64,000 bases of DNA from Bacteroidetes bacterium ADurb.Bin037 (GTDB lineage Bacteria > Bacteroidota > Bacteroidia > Bacteroidales > UBA932): assembly GCA_002071175.1 (NCBI GenBank), contig MWER01000006.1, positions 21,264 to 85,263 on the forward strand. The letters are read 5' to 3'. Every line of letters begins with the position of its first letter. Position 1 is the first letter of the stretch. Below the pieces are notes generated by a model, which saw only the letters and a program-made list of their open reading frames with translations, did no database searches and was not told the origin of the DNA. Shown piece by piece: positions 9,853 through 21,400 of the stretch. The position numbers and the translations under genes are program-made.

Positions 9853-9926
9853 GCCGATGTAGCTCAGTTGGTCAGAGCAGCTGATTTGTAATCAGCAGGT
9901 CGTGGGTTCGAATCCCTCTATCGGCT
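9853..9926 (+). tRNA. tRNA-Thr (anticodon TGT)
   Basis: Cloverleaf of 74 bases. The acceptor GCCGATG pairs with TATCGGC (with a G-T at position 7), and the anticodon loop TTTGTAA gives TGT, reading ACA. The T stem GTGGG/CCCTC contains one T-T mismatch. No CCA is encoded. First of four clustered tRNAs before tuf. Confidence 0.95.
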
Positions 9927-9956
9927 CGGTTGTTGTTTGACAAAATGAATTATTGA

Positions 9957-10039
9957 GGGAGGGTACCAAAGTGGCCAACTGGGGCAGACTGTAAATCTGC
10001 TGACGCACGTCTACGTAGGTTCGAATCCTGCCCCTCCCA
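9957..10039 (+). tRNA. tRNA-Tyr (anticodon GTA)
   Basis: Class II tRNA of 83 bases. The acceptor GGGAGGG pairs with CCCTCCC, the anticodon loop CTGTAAA gives GTA, and there is a long variable arm. Discriminator base A; no encoded CCA. Confidence 0.96.
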
Positions 10040-10045
10040 CACCAT

Positions 10046-10118
10046 GCGGAAGTAGCTCAGTTGGTAGAGCATCAGCCTTCCAAGCTGAGGGTCGCGAGTT
10101 CGAACCTCGTCTTCCGCT
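10046..10118 (+). tRNA. tRNA-Gly (anticodon TCC)
   Basis: 73 bases. The acceptor GCGGAAG pairs with CTTCCGC and the anticodon loop CTTCCAA gives TCC, reading GGA. Starts 6 bases after tRNA-Tyr. Confidence 0.96.
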
Positions 10119-10135
10119 CCAATATGTACCAAAAA

Positions 10136-10207
10136 GCCAGTGTAGCTCAGGGGTAGAGCGCTTCCTTGGTAAGGAAGAGGTCATGAGTTCAAATCTCATC
10201 ACCGGCT
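10136..10207 (+). tRNA. tRNA-Thr (anticodon GGT)
   Basis: 72 bases with anticodon loop TTGGTAA (GGT, reading ACC). The acceptor GCCAGTG against CACCGGC pairs except for an A-C mismatch at the fourth pair. The T stem ATGAG/CTCAT is perfect. Lies 31 bases before tuf. Confidence 0.93.
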
Positions 10208-10238
10208 CAAATTTAAATTTTATTAAATTAATTTAGTT

Positions 10239-11426
10239 ATGGCAAAAGAAACCTTTAAAAGGGATAAACCCCACGTTAACATCGGAACCATCGGTCACGT
10301 AGACCATGGTAAAACAACTCTGACAGCCGCAATTACCCAGGTGCTGGCAAAGAAAGGCTTGTCGGAAATACGTTCATTTGACTCTATTGATAACGCTCCT
10401 GAAGAAAAAGAACGCGGTATCACCATTAATACCTCACACGTTGAATACGAGACAGCGGCCCGCCACTATGCACACGTTGACTGCCCGGGACACGCCGACT
10501 ACGTTAAAAACATGGTTACAGGTGCCGCCCAGATGGACGGATCCATTCTGGTAGTTGCAGCTACTGACGGTCCTATGCCGCAGACCAACGAGCACGTATT
10601 GCTGGCTCGCCAGGTGAACGTTCCCAAGATCGTGGTTTTCCTGAACAAATGCGACATGGTTGATGACCCTGAAATGCTTGATCTGGTTGAACTTGAAGTA
10701 CGTGACCTGCTTTCAAAATATAACTTTGACGGGGATAATGTTCCTGTTATCCGCGGCTCTGCTTTAGGTGCCCTGAACGGAGAGGCACAGTGGGAAGACA
10801 AGGTGATGGAACTGATGGACGCTGTTGACTCCTACATTCCCATCCCTCTGCGTGACAACGAAAAACCTTTCATTATGCCCGTAGAGGACATCTTCTCCAT
10901 CACCGGTCGCGGTACAGTCGCCACAGGTCGTATTGAGACAGGTATGATCAAGACAGGCGAACAGGTTGAGATCGTCGGTCTTGGTGAAAAACCCAGAACA
11001 AGTGTTGTTACGGGAGTTGAGATGTTCCGCAAGATCCTTGACAGGGGTGAAGCAGGTGACAACGTAGGTTTGCTGCTCCGCGGAATTGACAAGAAAGAAG
11101 TAAAACGCGGCCAGGTAATTTGCCGTCCGGGGACCATTACTCCTCATAAGAAATTCTCAGCTGAAATTTACGTGCTGAAGAAAGACGAAGGTGGACGCCA
11201 CACTCCTTTCCACAACAAATACCGTCCTCAGTTCTTCCTCCGTACACTCGACGTTACCGGAGAAGTTCGTCTGCCCGAAGGTGTGGATATGGTTATGCCA
11301 GGTGACAACGTTTCCATTAACGTGGAACTGATCTACCCTGTAGCTCTGAATGAAGGACTCCGTTTTGCTATCCGTGAAGGCGGCCGCACCGTAGGTGCAG
11401 GCCAGATCACAAAGATTGGTGACTGA
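10239..11426 (+). CDS. tuf: Elongation factor Tu
   Basis: GTPase that delivers aminoacyl-tRNA to the ribosomal A site. The 395 residues include the P loop GHVDHGKT (19-26), the switch region [15 protein letters not shown] near 80, NKCD near 135 and the two C-terminal beta-barrel domains. Placement between a tRNA cluster and tRNA-Trp/secE is the standard bacterial arrangement. No separate promoter box is evident in the 31 bases before it, so it is probably expressed from the promoter at 9796. Confidence 0.99.
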   Translation: MAKETFKRDKPHVNIGTIGHVDHGKTTLTAAITQVLAKKGLSEIRSFDSIDNAPEEKERGITINTSHVEYETAARHYAHVDCPGHADYVKNMVTGAAQMDGSILVVAATDGPMPQTNEHVLLARQVNVPKIVVFLNKCDMVDDPEMLDLVELEVRDLLSKYNFDGDNVPVIRGSALGALNGEAQWEDKVMELMDAVDSYIPIPLRDNEKPFIMPVEDIFSITGRGTVATGRIETGMIKTGEQVEIVGLGEKPRTSVVTGVEMFRKILDRGEAGDNVGLLLRGIDKKEVKRGQVICRPGTITPHKKFSAEIYVLKKDEGGRHTPFHNKYRPQFFLRTLDVTGEVRLPEGVDMVMPGDNVSINVELIYPVALNEGLRFAIREGGRTVGAGQITKIGD

Positions 11427-11490
11427 TAGCTGCGGAAATACTGAATAATGGCAGGTCTGGCCGGTTGTATCCGACCGTACCTGTTTCCTT

Positions 11491-11561
11491 AGGGGCATAG
11501 TTCAAGGGTAGAATAGCGGTCTCCAAAACCGTCGATGGGCGTTCGAATCGCTCTGCCCCTG
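11491..11561 (+). tRNA. tRNA-Trp (anticodon CCA)
   Basis: 71 bases. The acceptor AGGGGCA pairs perfectly with TGCCCCT, the anticodon loop CTCCAAA gives CCA, and the discriminator is G, as expected for tRNA-Trp. Lies between tuf and secE, as in many bacteria. Confidence 0.97.
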
Positions 11562-11562
11562 C

Positions 11563-11590
11563 AAATACGGGATGTTACGGTCCTGTATTT
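11563..11590 (+). other. Hairpin between tRNA-Trp and secE
   Basis: AAATACGGGA (11563-11572) pairs with TCCTGTATTT (11581-11590) around an 8-base loop, with one G-T pair. There is no run of T after it, so it looks more like an RNA-processing or attenuating stem than a full terminator. Confidence 0.45.
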
Positions 11591-11647
11591 ATTATAACTC
11601 AACGACGAGAGAAGCTTCCACCTCTACGTGTTGTTAATAAATGAACA

Positions 11648-11842
11648 ATGAGCAAAATCGGAATGTATTTCAAAGATTCCTACAATGAGCTTGTTCACAA
11701 AGTGAGCTGGCCTTCGTGGAGTCAACTTCAGAGCAGTGCTATTATTGTGATGGTGGCATCTGTCATCTTTGCAATAGTAATTTTTGCAATGGATATTACA
11801 TTTAGGAACCTGATGGAGTTTCTCTACAAGGCATTGTATTAA
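11648..11842 (+). CDS. secE: Preprotein translocase subunit SecE
   Basis: A 64-residue single-span membrane protein that clamps SecY in the Sec translocon. An amphipathic stretch YFKDSYNELVHKVSWPSW precedes one transmembrane helix (about residues 30-58). The KVSWP motif is diagnostic. An upstream ATG at 11641 is in another frame. It is 11 bases ahead of nusG, the usual neighbour. Confidence 0.96.
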   Translation: MSKIGMYFKDSYNELVHKVSWPSWSQLQSSAIIVMVASVIFAIVIFAMDITFRNLMEFLYKALY

Positions 11843-11853
11843 TCTATAGGGAA

Positions 11854-12402
11854 ATGACAGACACTACCAAAAAATGGTACGTTATAAGAGCGGCCGGTGG
11901 TAAAGAAAAGAAAGCCAAGGAATACATTGAGAACGAGGTGAAACGCCTTAATCTGGAAGAATATGTTTCCCAGGTATTGATCCCTACCGAGAAAATTTAC
12001 CAGGTAAGAAATGGTAAAAAGATCAGTAAGGAGCGTATCTTCTATCCCGGATATATTCTGATCGAAGTAGCGCTTACACCGGAAATTCAGCATCTTATCA
12101 CCAGCATTCCCCATGTATCGGGTTTTCTGGGAGCTGTCAGAAAAGGAAAGCCCGTTCCCGTCCGCACGGCAGAAATCAACAGGATTCTTGGCCGCGTAGA
12201 TGAACAGGCTGAAAATGAAGAGGAAATCATCACACCTTATCTTGTAGGGGAAGCTGTCAAGGTAATCGATGGACCGTTCAACGGATTCAACGGGACCGTG
12301 GAAGAGATCCTTGAGGATAAGAAAAAACTGAAAGTGATGGTTAAGATCTTCGGCAGAAAGACCTTGCTCGAACTCGGTTTTGTTCAAGTTGAAAAAGAAT
12401 AA
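11854..12402 (+). CDS. nusG: Transcription termination/antitermination factor NusG
   Basis: Binds RNA polymerase and couples it to Rho or the ribosome. The 182 residues hold the NGN domain (KWYVIRAAGGKEKKAKEYIE at the start, FYPGYILIEV near residue 65) and a C-terminal KOW domain (VIDGPFNGFNGTVEEI near residue 140). The length is normal for the family. It starts 11 bases after secE and heads the run of ribosomal protein genes. Confidence 0.97.
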   Translation: MTDTTKKWYVIRAAGGKEKKAKEYIENEVKRLNLEEYVSQVLIPTEKIYQVRNGKKISKERIFYPGYILIEVALTPEIQHLITSIPHVSGFLGAVRKGKPVPVRTAEINRILGRVDEQAENEEEIITPYLVGEAVKVIDGPFNGFNGTVEEILEDKKKLKVMVKIFGRKTLLELGFVQVEKE

Positions 12403-12415
12403 ATAAACAATCATT

Positions 12416-12862
12416 ATGGCTAAAGAGATTGCCGGATTAATCAAATTACAGATTAAAGGCGGTGCTGCTAACCCTTCACCCCCGGTAGGACCGGCACTGG
12501 GTTCCAAGGGTGTGAACATAATGGAGTTCTGTAAAAAGTTCAATGCACAGACTCAAGACCGGGCGGGTAAAGTTCTTCCGGTTATCATTACCGTTTACAG
12601 CGACAAATCGTTTACCTTTATTGTTAAACAACCGCCCATTGCTGTTCAATTGAAAGAAGCTTCCAAAATTACGAGCGGTTCTGCCGAACCAAACCGTAAC
12701 AAAGTAGCTTCCGTTACCTGGAATCAGATCCGTGCCATTGCCGAGAATAAGATGGAAGATATGAATGCTTTCACCTTAAAATCGGCTATGAAGATGGTTG
12801 CCGGTACTGCACGCAGTATGGGTATTACCGTTAGCGGGCAATTCCCGGAAGATGTTAACTAA
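12416..12862 (+). CDS. rplK: Ribosomal protein L11
   Basis: 148-residue 50S protein of the GTPase-associated centre. Shows the N-terminal [20 protein letters not shown] with its conserved proline-rich loop and the C-terminal 23S rRNA-binding domain ending [10 protein letters not shown]. Gap of 13 bases to nusG. Confidence 0.98.
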   Translation: MAKEIAGLIKLQIKGGAANPSPPVGPALGSKGVNIMEFCKKFNAQTQDRAGKVLPVIITVYSDKSFTFIVKQPPIAVQLKEASKITSGSAEPNRNKVASVTWNQIRAIAENKMEDMNAFTLKSAMKMVAGTARSMGITVSGQFPEDVN

Positions 12863-12876
12863 ACTTCTATGTAGAA

Positions 12877-13578
12877 ATGAGTAAACTGACGAAAAATCAA
12901 AAAATAGTATACGCAAAGGTTGACTCCGACAAACAATACAGATTGTCCGAAGCTTGTGAACTGATCGGTCAGACCAGTTTTACAAAATTTGATGCTTCGG
13001 TGGACATTGCTGTACGATTGGGGGTCGATCCGCGTAAGGCAAACCAGATGATTCGCGGCGTTGTGACTCTTCCGCATGGAACTGGAAAACAGGTACGCGT
13101 CCTGGTTCTTTGTACTCCCGACAAGGAGCAGGAGGCCAACGATGCAGGTGCCGACTACGTTGGACTGGATGAATTCATTGAAAAGATCAAGGGTGGCTGG
13201 ACAGATGTTGACGTTATTATCTGTACTCCATCCGTAATGGCCAAGATCGGCCCCATCGGACGTATATTGGGTCCCCGCGGACTCATGCCCAATCCCAAGA
13301 CGGGGACCGTAACCATGGAAGTCGGACAAGCCGTTAAAGAGGTGAAGGCCGGGAAGATAGACTTTAAGGTTGACAAAACCGGTATCATCCATGCATCTAT
13401 AGGAAAAGCTTCCTTTGATTCCAGCAAACTCCTGGAAAATGCTCAAGAGTTCATCAACACTGTCATCAAACTGAAACCGCAGGCCCTTAAGGGAACATAT
13501 ATGAAAAGCGTATACCTGTCCACCACTATGGGCCCCAGTCTTTCTATTGATATAAAATCAGGTGCAGTTGTAGAATAA
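12877..13578 (+). CDS. rplA: Ribosomal protein L1
   Basis: 233-residue protein of the L1 stalk. Diagnostic segments are [20 protein letters not shown] and [14 protein letters not shown] near residue 135. L1 often represses its own operon through an mRNA copy of its rRNA site, but the 14-base gap to rplK leaves no room for a leader there and none was seen. Confidence 0.98.
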   Translation: MSKLTKNQKIVYAKVDSDKQYRLSEACELIGQTSFTKFDASVDIAVRLGVDPRKANQMIRGVVTLPHGTGKQVRVLVLCTPDKEQEANDAGADYVGLDEFIEKIKGGWTDVDVIICTPSVMAKIGPIGRILGPRGLMPNPKTGTVTMEVGQAVKEVKAGKIDFKVDKTGIIHASIGKASFDSSKLLENAQEFINTVIKLKPQALKGTYMKSVYLSTTMGPSLSIDIKSGAVVE

Positions 13579-13589
13579 GAATTTGTATT

Positions 13590-14111
13590 ATGAAGAAAGA
13601 ACAAAAAGAACAGATAATCGAAGGCTTAGCAGCTCAACTGAAATCAACTCCTGATTTCTATGTTGTGAACGTCGAAGGACTGAATGCCGAGAAGACCACC
13701 CAGCTACGTCGCGAATGCTTTGCACAAAACATCAAGCTGGTTGTTGTCAAAAACACCCTGCTAAAACGTACGCTGGAAAAGGTAGGGATTGAGGAAATGA
13801 AACTGTTTTTCCCTATCCTTGAAGGTTCTACAGCTGTAATGTTCACTGAAAATATCAATGCCCCGGCCAGATTGATCAAATCATTCGGCCAGAAAAACGG
13901 GAAACCCGTACTCAAAGGGGCCTTAGTTCAGGAATGTGTCTATATTGGGGAGGATCAACTGGAAAACCTTGTCAATATCAAATCCCGTGAAGAACTCATC
14001 GGGGATATTGCAGGCCTTATCCTGTCCCCTGCCCAAAGACTTGTATCGGCTATCCAAACAGCCGGTAGCCATATGGCCGGTATTGTAAAAACACTGGCAG
14101 AACGTGAATAA
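13590..14111 (+). CDS. rplJ: Ribosomal protein L10
   Basis: 173-residue stalk base that anchors L7/L12 dimers to the ribosome. The N-terminal part (KTTQLRRECFAQNIKLVVVK) binds rRNA; the C-terminal helix binds L12. No L10 leader is evident in the 11-base gap before it. Confidence 0.97.
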   Translation: MKKEQKEQIIEGLAAQLKSTPDFYVVNVEGLNAEKTTQLRRECFAQNIKLVVVKNTLLKRTLEKVGIEEMKLFFPILEGSTAVMFTENINAPARLIKSFGQKNGKPVLKGALVQECVYIGEDQLENLVNIKSREELIGDIAGLILSPAQRLVSAIQTAGSHMAGIVKTLAERE

Positions 14112-14152
14112 TTATTTAACAAGTAAAACAAAATCTTAACTATAAAAAAATC

Positions 14153-14530
14153 ATGGCAGAATTGAAACAAATGGCAGAAGCCATTGCTAATCTCACCATT
14201 AAAGAAGCTATTGAATTAGCTAACATTCTCAAAGACGAATACGGAATTGAACCTGCAGCCGCTGCTGTAGCTGTTGCCGCCGCTCCCGGAGCCGCCGGAC
14301 CTGCAGTTGAAGCTGAACAAACTCAATTTGACGTTATACTTACTTCCGCCGGACAGGCCAAACTGCAAGTTATCAAGGTTGTCAAAGACATTACAGGTCT
14401 GGGACTGAAAGAATCCAAAGATCTTGTTGACGGAGCACCCAAAGCTGTGAAGGAAAAAGTCAGCAAAGCCGAAGCCGAACAGATCAAAGCACAAATTGAA
14501 GAAGCCGGCGGAGAAGTTGAAATTAAATAA
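14153..14530 (+). CDS. rplL: Ribosomal protein L7/L12
   Basis: 125-residue stalk protein that recruits translation factors. The N-terminal dimer domain is followed by an Ala/Gly-rich hinge (about residues 38-53). The C-terminal factor-binding domain includes [20 protein letters not shown]. The next gene, rpoB, is separated by two hairpins. Confidence 0.98.
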   Translation: MAELKQMAEAIANLTIKEAIELANILKDEYGIEPAAAAVAVAAAPGAAGPAVEAEQTQFDVILTSAGQAKLQVIKVVKDITGLGLKESKDLVDGAPKAVKEKVSKAEAEQIKAQIEEAGGEVEIK

Positions 14531-14536
14531 ACTCAC

Positions 14537-14598
14537 TTCCCGTAATGAACCGGGAACGGTACCAGGTTTAGGACTCCTTGGGAGTTCTAAGCCTTTTT
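14537..14598 (+). terminator. Double hairpin with T run between rplL and rpoB
   Basis: First hairpin TTCCCG (14537-14542)/CGGGAA (14551-14556). The second is a 14-pair stem, 14564-14577 against 14581-14594, with two G-T pairs, closed by a tiny TTG loop and followed by TTTTT (14594-14598). It has the form of an intrinsic terminator but lies inside the operon, so partial termination (attenuation) setting the ratio of ribosomal protein to polymerase mRNA is likely. Confidence 0.65.
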
Positions 14599-14636
14599 GT
14601 CGTTAAAAACGTTTATTTTCAACTAATCCTTAAAAA

Positions 14637-17600
14637 ATGCCTCAAAAAGCTAACAATCAGCGTATTAATTTCGCAAAATCAAAAACCCTCCTGGATCATC
14701 CCGATTTTTTGGAGGTGCAACTGAAATCTTTCCAGGACTTCTTCCAGTTGGAGACAACACCGGAAAACCGGAAAAATGAAGGATTGTTCAAAGTATTCCA
14801 GGAGAATTTCCCCATTAACGATACCCGCAACAACTTTGTACTTGAATTCATAGATTATTTCATAGATCCGCCACGGTACTCCATTGAAGAATGCCTGGAC
14901 AGGGGACTGACCTACAGCGTACCCCTCAAAGCAAAGCTTAAACTCTATTGTACTGACGAGGAGCACGAGGACTTTGAAACGGTCATACAGGATGTCTACC
15001 TTGGCACCATTCCCTATATGACACCCAGAGGTACCTTTATCATAAACGGGTCCGAACGTATAGTCGTCTCTCAGCTCCACCGCTCTCCCGGGGTATTCTT
15101 CGGACAGAGCATCCATACCAACGGCACAAAGCTTTATTCTGCCCGCATCATACCTTTCAAAGGTTCCTGGATCGAATTCGCCACGGACATCAACAATGTG
15201 ATGTATGCTTATATTGATAGGAAAAAGAAATTACCCGTCACCACCCTTTTACGTGCCATCGGATTTGAAAGTGACAAGGACATCTTGGAGATCTTCGGTC
15301 TTGCCAATGAGATCAAGGTAAACAAGACCAACCTGAAAAAAAGTCTGGGCAGACAATTGGCAGCCCGCGTGTTGAAGTCCTGGATAGAGGACTTTGTAGA
15401 TGAAGACACCGGTGAGGTCGTTTCCATTGAACGTAATGAAATTATTCTCGATAGAAAGACCATCCTGGAAGAAGAGCATATAGAACTGATCCTGGATTCA
15501 GGGGCGTCAACCATTCTGCTGCACAAGGAAGAAGCCAACATCGGAGATTACGCGATCATCCACAACACCTTGCAGAAAGATCCCTGCAACTCTGCCAAGG
15601 AAGCCGTAATATACATATACAGGCAATTACGTAATTCTGAACCGCCTGACGAAGCTACTGCCATGGATGTGATAGATAAACTATTCTTCTCGTCCAAGCG
15701 GTACGATCTGGGCGATGTGGGACGTTATCGCCTGAATCGCAAACTGAATCTGAACATACAATCAGACATCAAAGTCCTGACTAAGGAAGATATCATCGCC
15801 ATCATAAGCCATCTGATCCAGCTGATCAATTCCAAGGCCACTGTGGATGATATCGACCATTTGAGCAACCGCCGTATCCGCACTGTCGGTGAACAGCTTG
15901 CCAACCAATTTAGCGTGGGTCTCTCGCGTATGGCACGTACTATAAGGGAAAGAATGAACGTACGTGACAACGAGGTATTTACCCCCATAGACCTGATTAA
16001 CGCCAAGACATTGTCTTCTGTGATCAACTCCTTCTTTGGGACATCGCAGCTGTCGCAATTCATGGACCAAACTAACCCCTTGGCTGAAATGACACATAAA
16101 AGGCGTCTTTCCGCACTCGGCCCCGGAGGCCTTTCCAGAGAACGTGCCGGATTTGAGGTACGTGACGTGCATTACACACACTACGGAAGGCTTTGTCCGA
16201 TCGAGACCCCTGAAGGTCCCAATATCGGGTTGATCTCTTCTCTTTGCGTATATGCAAGGATCAATGACCTGGGATTTATTGAAACTCCTTACCGGAAAGT
16301 AAACCAAGGACAAGTTGACCTGTCATCGAAAGGATACATATACATGAGCGCCGAAGAAGAAGAGGAACGTATGGTGGCTCAGGCGAATGTAAACCTGGAT
16401 GATGAAGGTCATATCACTGATGAAAGGATTAAATGCCGTTATGAAGCTGATTATCCGGTGGTTACAAAAGAAGAGGTTCATCTGATGGACGTGGCTCCCA
16501 ATCAAATCGCTTCTATTGCCGCTTCACTCATACCGTTCCTGGAACATGACGACGCCAATAGGGCCTTGATGGGATCCAACATGATGCGCCAGGCAGTTCC
16601 CCTGATAAGACCCGAAGCCCCCATCGTAGGCACAGGATTGGAGAGTACCGTTGTCCGCGACAGCCGGACACAAATCACTGCCGAAGGTAAGGGTGAAGTC
16701 ATATTTGTGGATGCCAATGAAATACACATACGGTATGAAAGGACAGCTGACGAGAAATTTGTCAGCTTCCACCCCGAGATTACCGTTTATAAACTTCCCA
16801 TATACAGGAAAACCAACCAGAATACCTCGGTAAACCTGAAACCGATAGTAAGGAAGGGACAAAAGGTGACACAGGGACAGATCCTGACAGAAGGATATGG
16901 CACGCATAACGGTGAACTTGCCTTAGGCCGTAACTTAAAAGTTGCCTTTATGCCCTGGAAGGGATACAACTTTGAAGATGCCATTGTGCTTTCTGAAAGG
17001 ATGCTTAGCGAAGATATTTTCACCTCTATCCATGTTGACGAATACATCATGGAAGTCCGTGATACCAAACGTGGCATGGAAGAGTTGACAAGCGATATCC
17101 CCAATATATCTGAAGAAGCGACCAAGAACCTGGACGAGAACGGAATTATCCGTATAGGAGCCTATGTTGAGCCGGGAGATATCCTAATAGGAAAGATCAC
17201 TCCCAAAGGTGAAAGCGATCCTTCTCCGGAAGAAAAGCTTCTGCGGGCCATTTTTGGGGACAAGGCTGGCGATGTCAAGGATGCTTCACTTAAGGCTTCA
17301 CCTTCTCTATATGGAACTGTGATAGACAAACGTCTTTTCTCCCGTGTGATGAAAGAAGGATCAAAGAAGGTTAAACCCATAGCCAAAATGCAGGTACAGC
17401 AAGCTGAAGAGCAATTCAAGATACGTTTTGACGCACTTCACAACACGTTCCTGGATAAGCTCGAGACTCTGCTAAAAGAAAAGACGTCTCCGGGTATAAC
17501 CGATCTTTACGGAGAAGTTATCGTTCCAAAAGAAACCCGCTTTACAAGGGATCTTCTTTCGGGTATTGTTTACGAGAACATCAATCCCACCAAATGGACC

Positions 17601-18455
17601 AATGATAAGCATACCAATACCCTGATCCGGAAATTGATCAACAATTATCTGATCAGTTACAAGGAACTGGATGCAGAACTCAAGCGTATCAAATACAGTT
17701 TGACTATCGGGGACGAACTGCCCTCCGGAATCATGCAGCTTGCGAAGGTTTATATTGCCAAAAAGCGAAAGATCCGTGTGGGGGATAAAATGGCAGGACG
17801 GCACGGGAACAAAGGCATTGTGGCAAAAGTGGTCCGTGATGAGGATATGCCTTTCCTGGATGACGGTTCTATTGTCGATATCGTCCTGAACCCCTTGGGT
17901 GTGCCTTCACGTATGAACTTGGGACAGATCTACGAAACCGTTCTGGGCTGGGCCGGAAGAGAACTCGGACAATCGTATTCGTCGCCGATCTTTGACGGGG
18001 CATCGCTTGAAGAAATCACCGTGTTAACCGATAAAGCAAACATTCCCAAATACGGAAAAACATATCTCCGCGACGGAGGTTCCGGGGAACGTTTTGACCA
18101 GCCGGCAACTGTCGGGGTTATCTATATGCTCAAGTTGGGGCATATGGTAGACGACAAAATGCATGCACGGTCGATAGGTCCTTATTCACTAATAACCCAG
18201 CAACCCCTGGGCGGTAAGGCACAATTTGGTGGACAACGTTTCGGGGAAATGGAGGTTTGGGCACTGGAAGCGTTCGGTGCGGCAAACATTTTGCAGGAGA
18301 TCCTGACTGTTAAATCAGACGACGTGACCGGACGCTCACGTGCTTATGAAGCCATAGTCAAAGGGGATACAATGCCCTCACCTGGCATTCCCGAATCTTT
18401 GAACGTATTGCTACATGAGTTGCGTGGTCTGGGACTTAGCGTTAACCTGGAATAA
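14637..18455 (+). CDS. rpoB: RNA polymerase beta subunit
   Basis: 1272-residue catalytic subunit of RNA polymerase. The fork loop and rifampicin region ([30 protein letters not shown], from about residue 470) read as wild type: D, H and S at the usual resistance positions are intact. The C-terminal [20 protein letters not shown] clamp segment is present. The stop is 10 bases before the rpoC ATG. Confidence 0.99.
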   Translation: MPQKANNQRINFAKSKTLLDHPDFLEVQLKSFQDFFQLETTPENRKNEGLFKVFQENFPINDTRNNFVLEFIDYFIDPPRYSIEECLDRGLTYSVPLKAKLKLYCTDEEHEDFETVIQDVYLGTIPYMTPRGTFIINGSERIVVSQLHRSPGVFFGQSIHTNGTKLYSARIIPFKGSWIEFATDINNVMYAYIDRKKKLPVTTLLRAIGFESDKDILEIFGLANEIKVNKTNLKKSLGRQLAARVLKSWIEDFVDEDTGEVVSIERNEIILDRKTILEEEHIELILDSGASTILLHKEEANIGDYAIIHNTLQKDPCNSAKEAVIYIYRQLRNSEPPDEATAMDVIDKLFFSSKRYDLGDVGRYRLNRKLNLNIQSDIKVLTKEDIIAIISHLIQLINSKATVDDIDHLSNRRIRTVGEQLANQFSVGLSRMARTIRERMNVRDNEVFTPIDLINAKTLSSVINSFFGTSQLSQFMDQTNPLAEMTHKRRLSALGPGGLSRERAGFEVRDVHYTHYGRLCPIETPEGPNIGLISSLCVYARINDLGFIETPYRKVNQGQVDLSSKGYIYMSAEEEEERMVAQANVNLDDEGHITDERIKCRYEADYPVVTKEEVHLMDVAPNQIASIAASLIPFLEHDDANRALMGSNMMRQAVPLIRPEAPIVGTGLESTVVRDSRTQITAEGKGEVIFVDANEIHIRYERTADEKFVSFHPEITVYKLPIYRKTNQNTSVNLKPIVRKGQKVTQGQILTEGYGTHNGELALGRNLKVAFMPWKGYNFEDAIVLSERMLSEDIFTSIHVDEYIMEVRDTKRGMEELTSDIPNISEEATKNLDENGIIRIGAYVEPGDILIGKITPKGESDPSPEEKLLRAIFGDKAGDVKDASLKASPSLYGTVIDKRLFSRVMKEGSKKVKPIAKMQVQQAEEQFKIRFDALHNTFLDKLETLLKEKTSPGITDLYGEVIVPKETRFTRDLLSGIVYENINPTKWTNDKHTNTLIRKLINNYLISYKELDAELKRIKYSLTIGDELPSGIMQLAKVYIAKKRKIRVGDKMAGRHGNKGIVAKVVRDEDMPFLDDGSIVDIVLNPLGVPSRMNLGQIYETVLGWAGRELGQSYSSPIFDGASLEEITVLTDKANIPKYGKTYLRDGGSGERFDQPATVGVIYMLKLGHMVDDKMHARSIGPYSLITQQPLGGKAQFGGQRFGEMEVWALEAFGAANILQEILTVKSDDVTGRSRAYEAIVKGDTMPSPGIPESLNVLLHELRGLGLSVNLE

Positions 18456-18465
18456 AATTTGGATT

Positions 18466-21400
18466 ATGGTTTACAAAAAAGATAGCAAGTTAAAAAGCGA
18501 CTTCAAAAAAATCACCATAGGACTGGCTTCCCCGGAAGAGATCCTGGCAATGTCGAAGGGAGAAGTGCTAAAGCCCGAAACAGTCAATTACCGCACCTAT
18601 AAACCGGAGCGGGACGGATTGTTTTGTGAGCGTATCTTCGGTCCCTCAAAAGACTATGAGTGCCATTGTGGAAAATACAAACGCATTCGCTATCGTGGGA
18701 CCACCTGCGACCGTTGCGGAGTGGAAGTGACTGAGAAAAAAGTGCGCAGGGAACGTATGGGCCACATATTACTTGTTGTCCCCGTAGCTCATATCTGGTA
18801 CTTCCGTTCCACTCCCAACAAAATCGGATACCTGCTGGGCATACCGTCCAAAAAGCTTGAAGCGATCATTTATTACGAGAGATATGTGGTTATACAACCT
18901 GGTATAAAGTCCCAGGATGGGATTAACGAACTCGATTTCCTGACAGAAGAGGAATATGTGAATATCCTGGAAACTCTTCCCAAGGAAAACCAAATGTTGG
19001 ACGATGAAGATCCCAATAAATTCATTGCCGGTATAGGTGCCGATGCCGTTTACAAACTCCTGGTGAGACTGAACCTGGACGATCTTTCCTATGACCTGCG
19101 CCATAAGGCAGACGTAGAAACCTCCCAGCAGAGAAAAGCAGACGCTCTCAAAAGGCTCAACATAGTGGAAGCTTTCCGTGAATCGAAAGACATCAACAGA
19201 CCGGAATGGATGATCATGAAGGTGATCCCGGTAATACCCCCTGATCTGCGTCCGCTCGTACCCCTTGACGGAGGAAGGTTTGCCACTTCGGATTTGAACG
19301 ACCTTTACCGCCGTGTAATCATAAGGAACAATCGCCTGAAACGCCTTATAGAGATCAAGGCCCCGGAAGTGATCCTGAGAAATGAAAAAAGGATGCTTCA
19401 GGAAGCAGTCGATTCATTGTTTGACAATTCCCGGAAATCCAATGCAGTCAAGACCGAAGCCAACAGGGCCCTCAAATCCCTGTCAGACAGCCTAAAGGGG
19501 AAACAAGGCCGTTTCCGGCAGAACTTGTTAGGAAAACGTGTCGATTATTCAGCCCGTTCGGTCATTGTGGTAGGCCCCGAATTGAGCATGCACGAATGCG
19601 GACTTCCCAAGGATATGGCGGCAGAACTCTATAAGCCGTTTATCATCAGGAAGCTTATAGAAAGGGGGATCGTAAAAACAGTAAAATCTGCCAAAAAGAT
19701 CGTAGACCGCAAAGATCCCATGATCTGGGATATCCTGGAAAATGTTATGAAAGGACATCCTGTGCTGCTGAACCGTGCCCCTACCCTGCACCGTCTCGGT
19801 ATCCAGGCATTCCAGCCTAAACTGATAGAAGGGAAAGCCATTCAGCTTCACCCCCTGGCCTGTACCGCATTTAATGCCGACTTTGACGGTGACCAGATGG
19901 CCGTACACCTGCCTTTGGGCAATGCAGCCATTCTGGAGGCACAGCTGCTGATGCTGGGTTCGCACAATATCCTTAACCCTGCAAACGGAGCACCTATAAC
20001 CGTTCCTTCACAGGACATGGTGCTGGGCCTCTACTATATTACCAAATTAAGAAATAAGGGAAAAGGAGCGGGAATAATCTTCTACAGTGCCGAAGAGGTG
20101 ATCATTGCCTATAACGAAAAAGTGGTTGACATGCATACGCCTATTAAACTGCGTCTGGATAAGACCACGGTCCGTTGTGCCAATGACGAAAACAATCCTT
20201 CACGCGGAACAAAAGTTTTTGTTGCAGATCCGGCAAAAGGTAACCACATCATAGAGACATCCGTAGGACGGGTACTTTTCAATCAGGTAGTCCCCAAAGA
20301 AATCGGGTACATCAATGAGGTACTTACAAAACGTTCCCTGCGCGATATCATCAATTTGGTACTCAAAACGACCGACGTTGCCCAAACGGCACAGTTCCTC
20401 GACAGCATAAAAGAGATCGGGTACAATATGGCCTACAAGGGTGGACTGTCATTCAACCTGGATGACGTGATCGTTCCCGCTGAAAAGGCAGCGCTTATTG
20501 AAAAAGGCTATCAGGAAGTGGAAAAGGTGAAAGCCAACTACAACATGGGTTTATTGGCCAATAACGAACGTTACAATCAGGTCACGGATATCTGGTCAAC
20601 TGTTAATCTCCGGCTTACCGACATCCTGGAAAGACAGCTCAAGGAAGACAACGAGGGATTTAATCCTATTTATATGATGCTCGATTCAGGAGCCAGAGGA
20701 TCCAAAACACAGATCAGCCAGCTTTCAGGTATGCGCGGCCTGATGGCCAAACCGCAGAAATCGGGAGCGACAAGCGCCGACCTCATTGAAAACCCTGTCC
20801 TGGCCAACTTTAAGGAAGGTTTGTCAGTCCTGGAGTATTTCATATCGACACACGGTGCCCGTAAAGGTCTGGCAGACACAGCTCTTAAAACAGCTGATGC
20901 CGGTTACCTTACCCGCCGTCTGGTTGACGTTTCACACGATGTGATCATCAATGAAGAAGATTGCGGCACACTGAGAGGTCTTGTGGCAACTGCCATTAAG
21001 AACAAGGATCAGATAGTGGAATCTCTCTACGAACGTATCTTGGGACGTACCAGTGTTCACGATGTTTTCGATCCGCTTACCGGTGACCTGCTTATAGAAT
21101 CCGGAGAAGAGATCACTGAAGAAATTGCAGCAAAGATATCTTCACTTCCTATCGAACAGATAGAGATCCGCAGTGTGTTGACTTGCGAATCGAGAAAAGG
21201 TGTCTGTGCCAAGTGTTATGGCAGAAACCTGGCTACCGGAAGAATGGTTGAAAAAGGTGAAGTAGTCGGCGTTATTGCGGCTCAGTCCATCGGAGAACCG
21301 GGGACACAGCTGACCCTGAGGACTTTCCACCAGGGAGGTACTGCTTCGACTATCATTTCAGAAAATGAGATCGTGGCCCGTTACAACGGCACACTGGAAA

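Noticed and set aside
15762..16313. 183-codon frame antisense to rpoB
   Set aside because: Shadow of a strongly conserved gene; no protein-like features.
18415..18465. In-frame upstream ATG extending rpoC by 17 residues
   Set aside because: The extension lies inside the end of rpoB and has no resemblance to the family N-terminus; the ATG at 18466 begins the normal beta' sequence.
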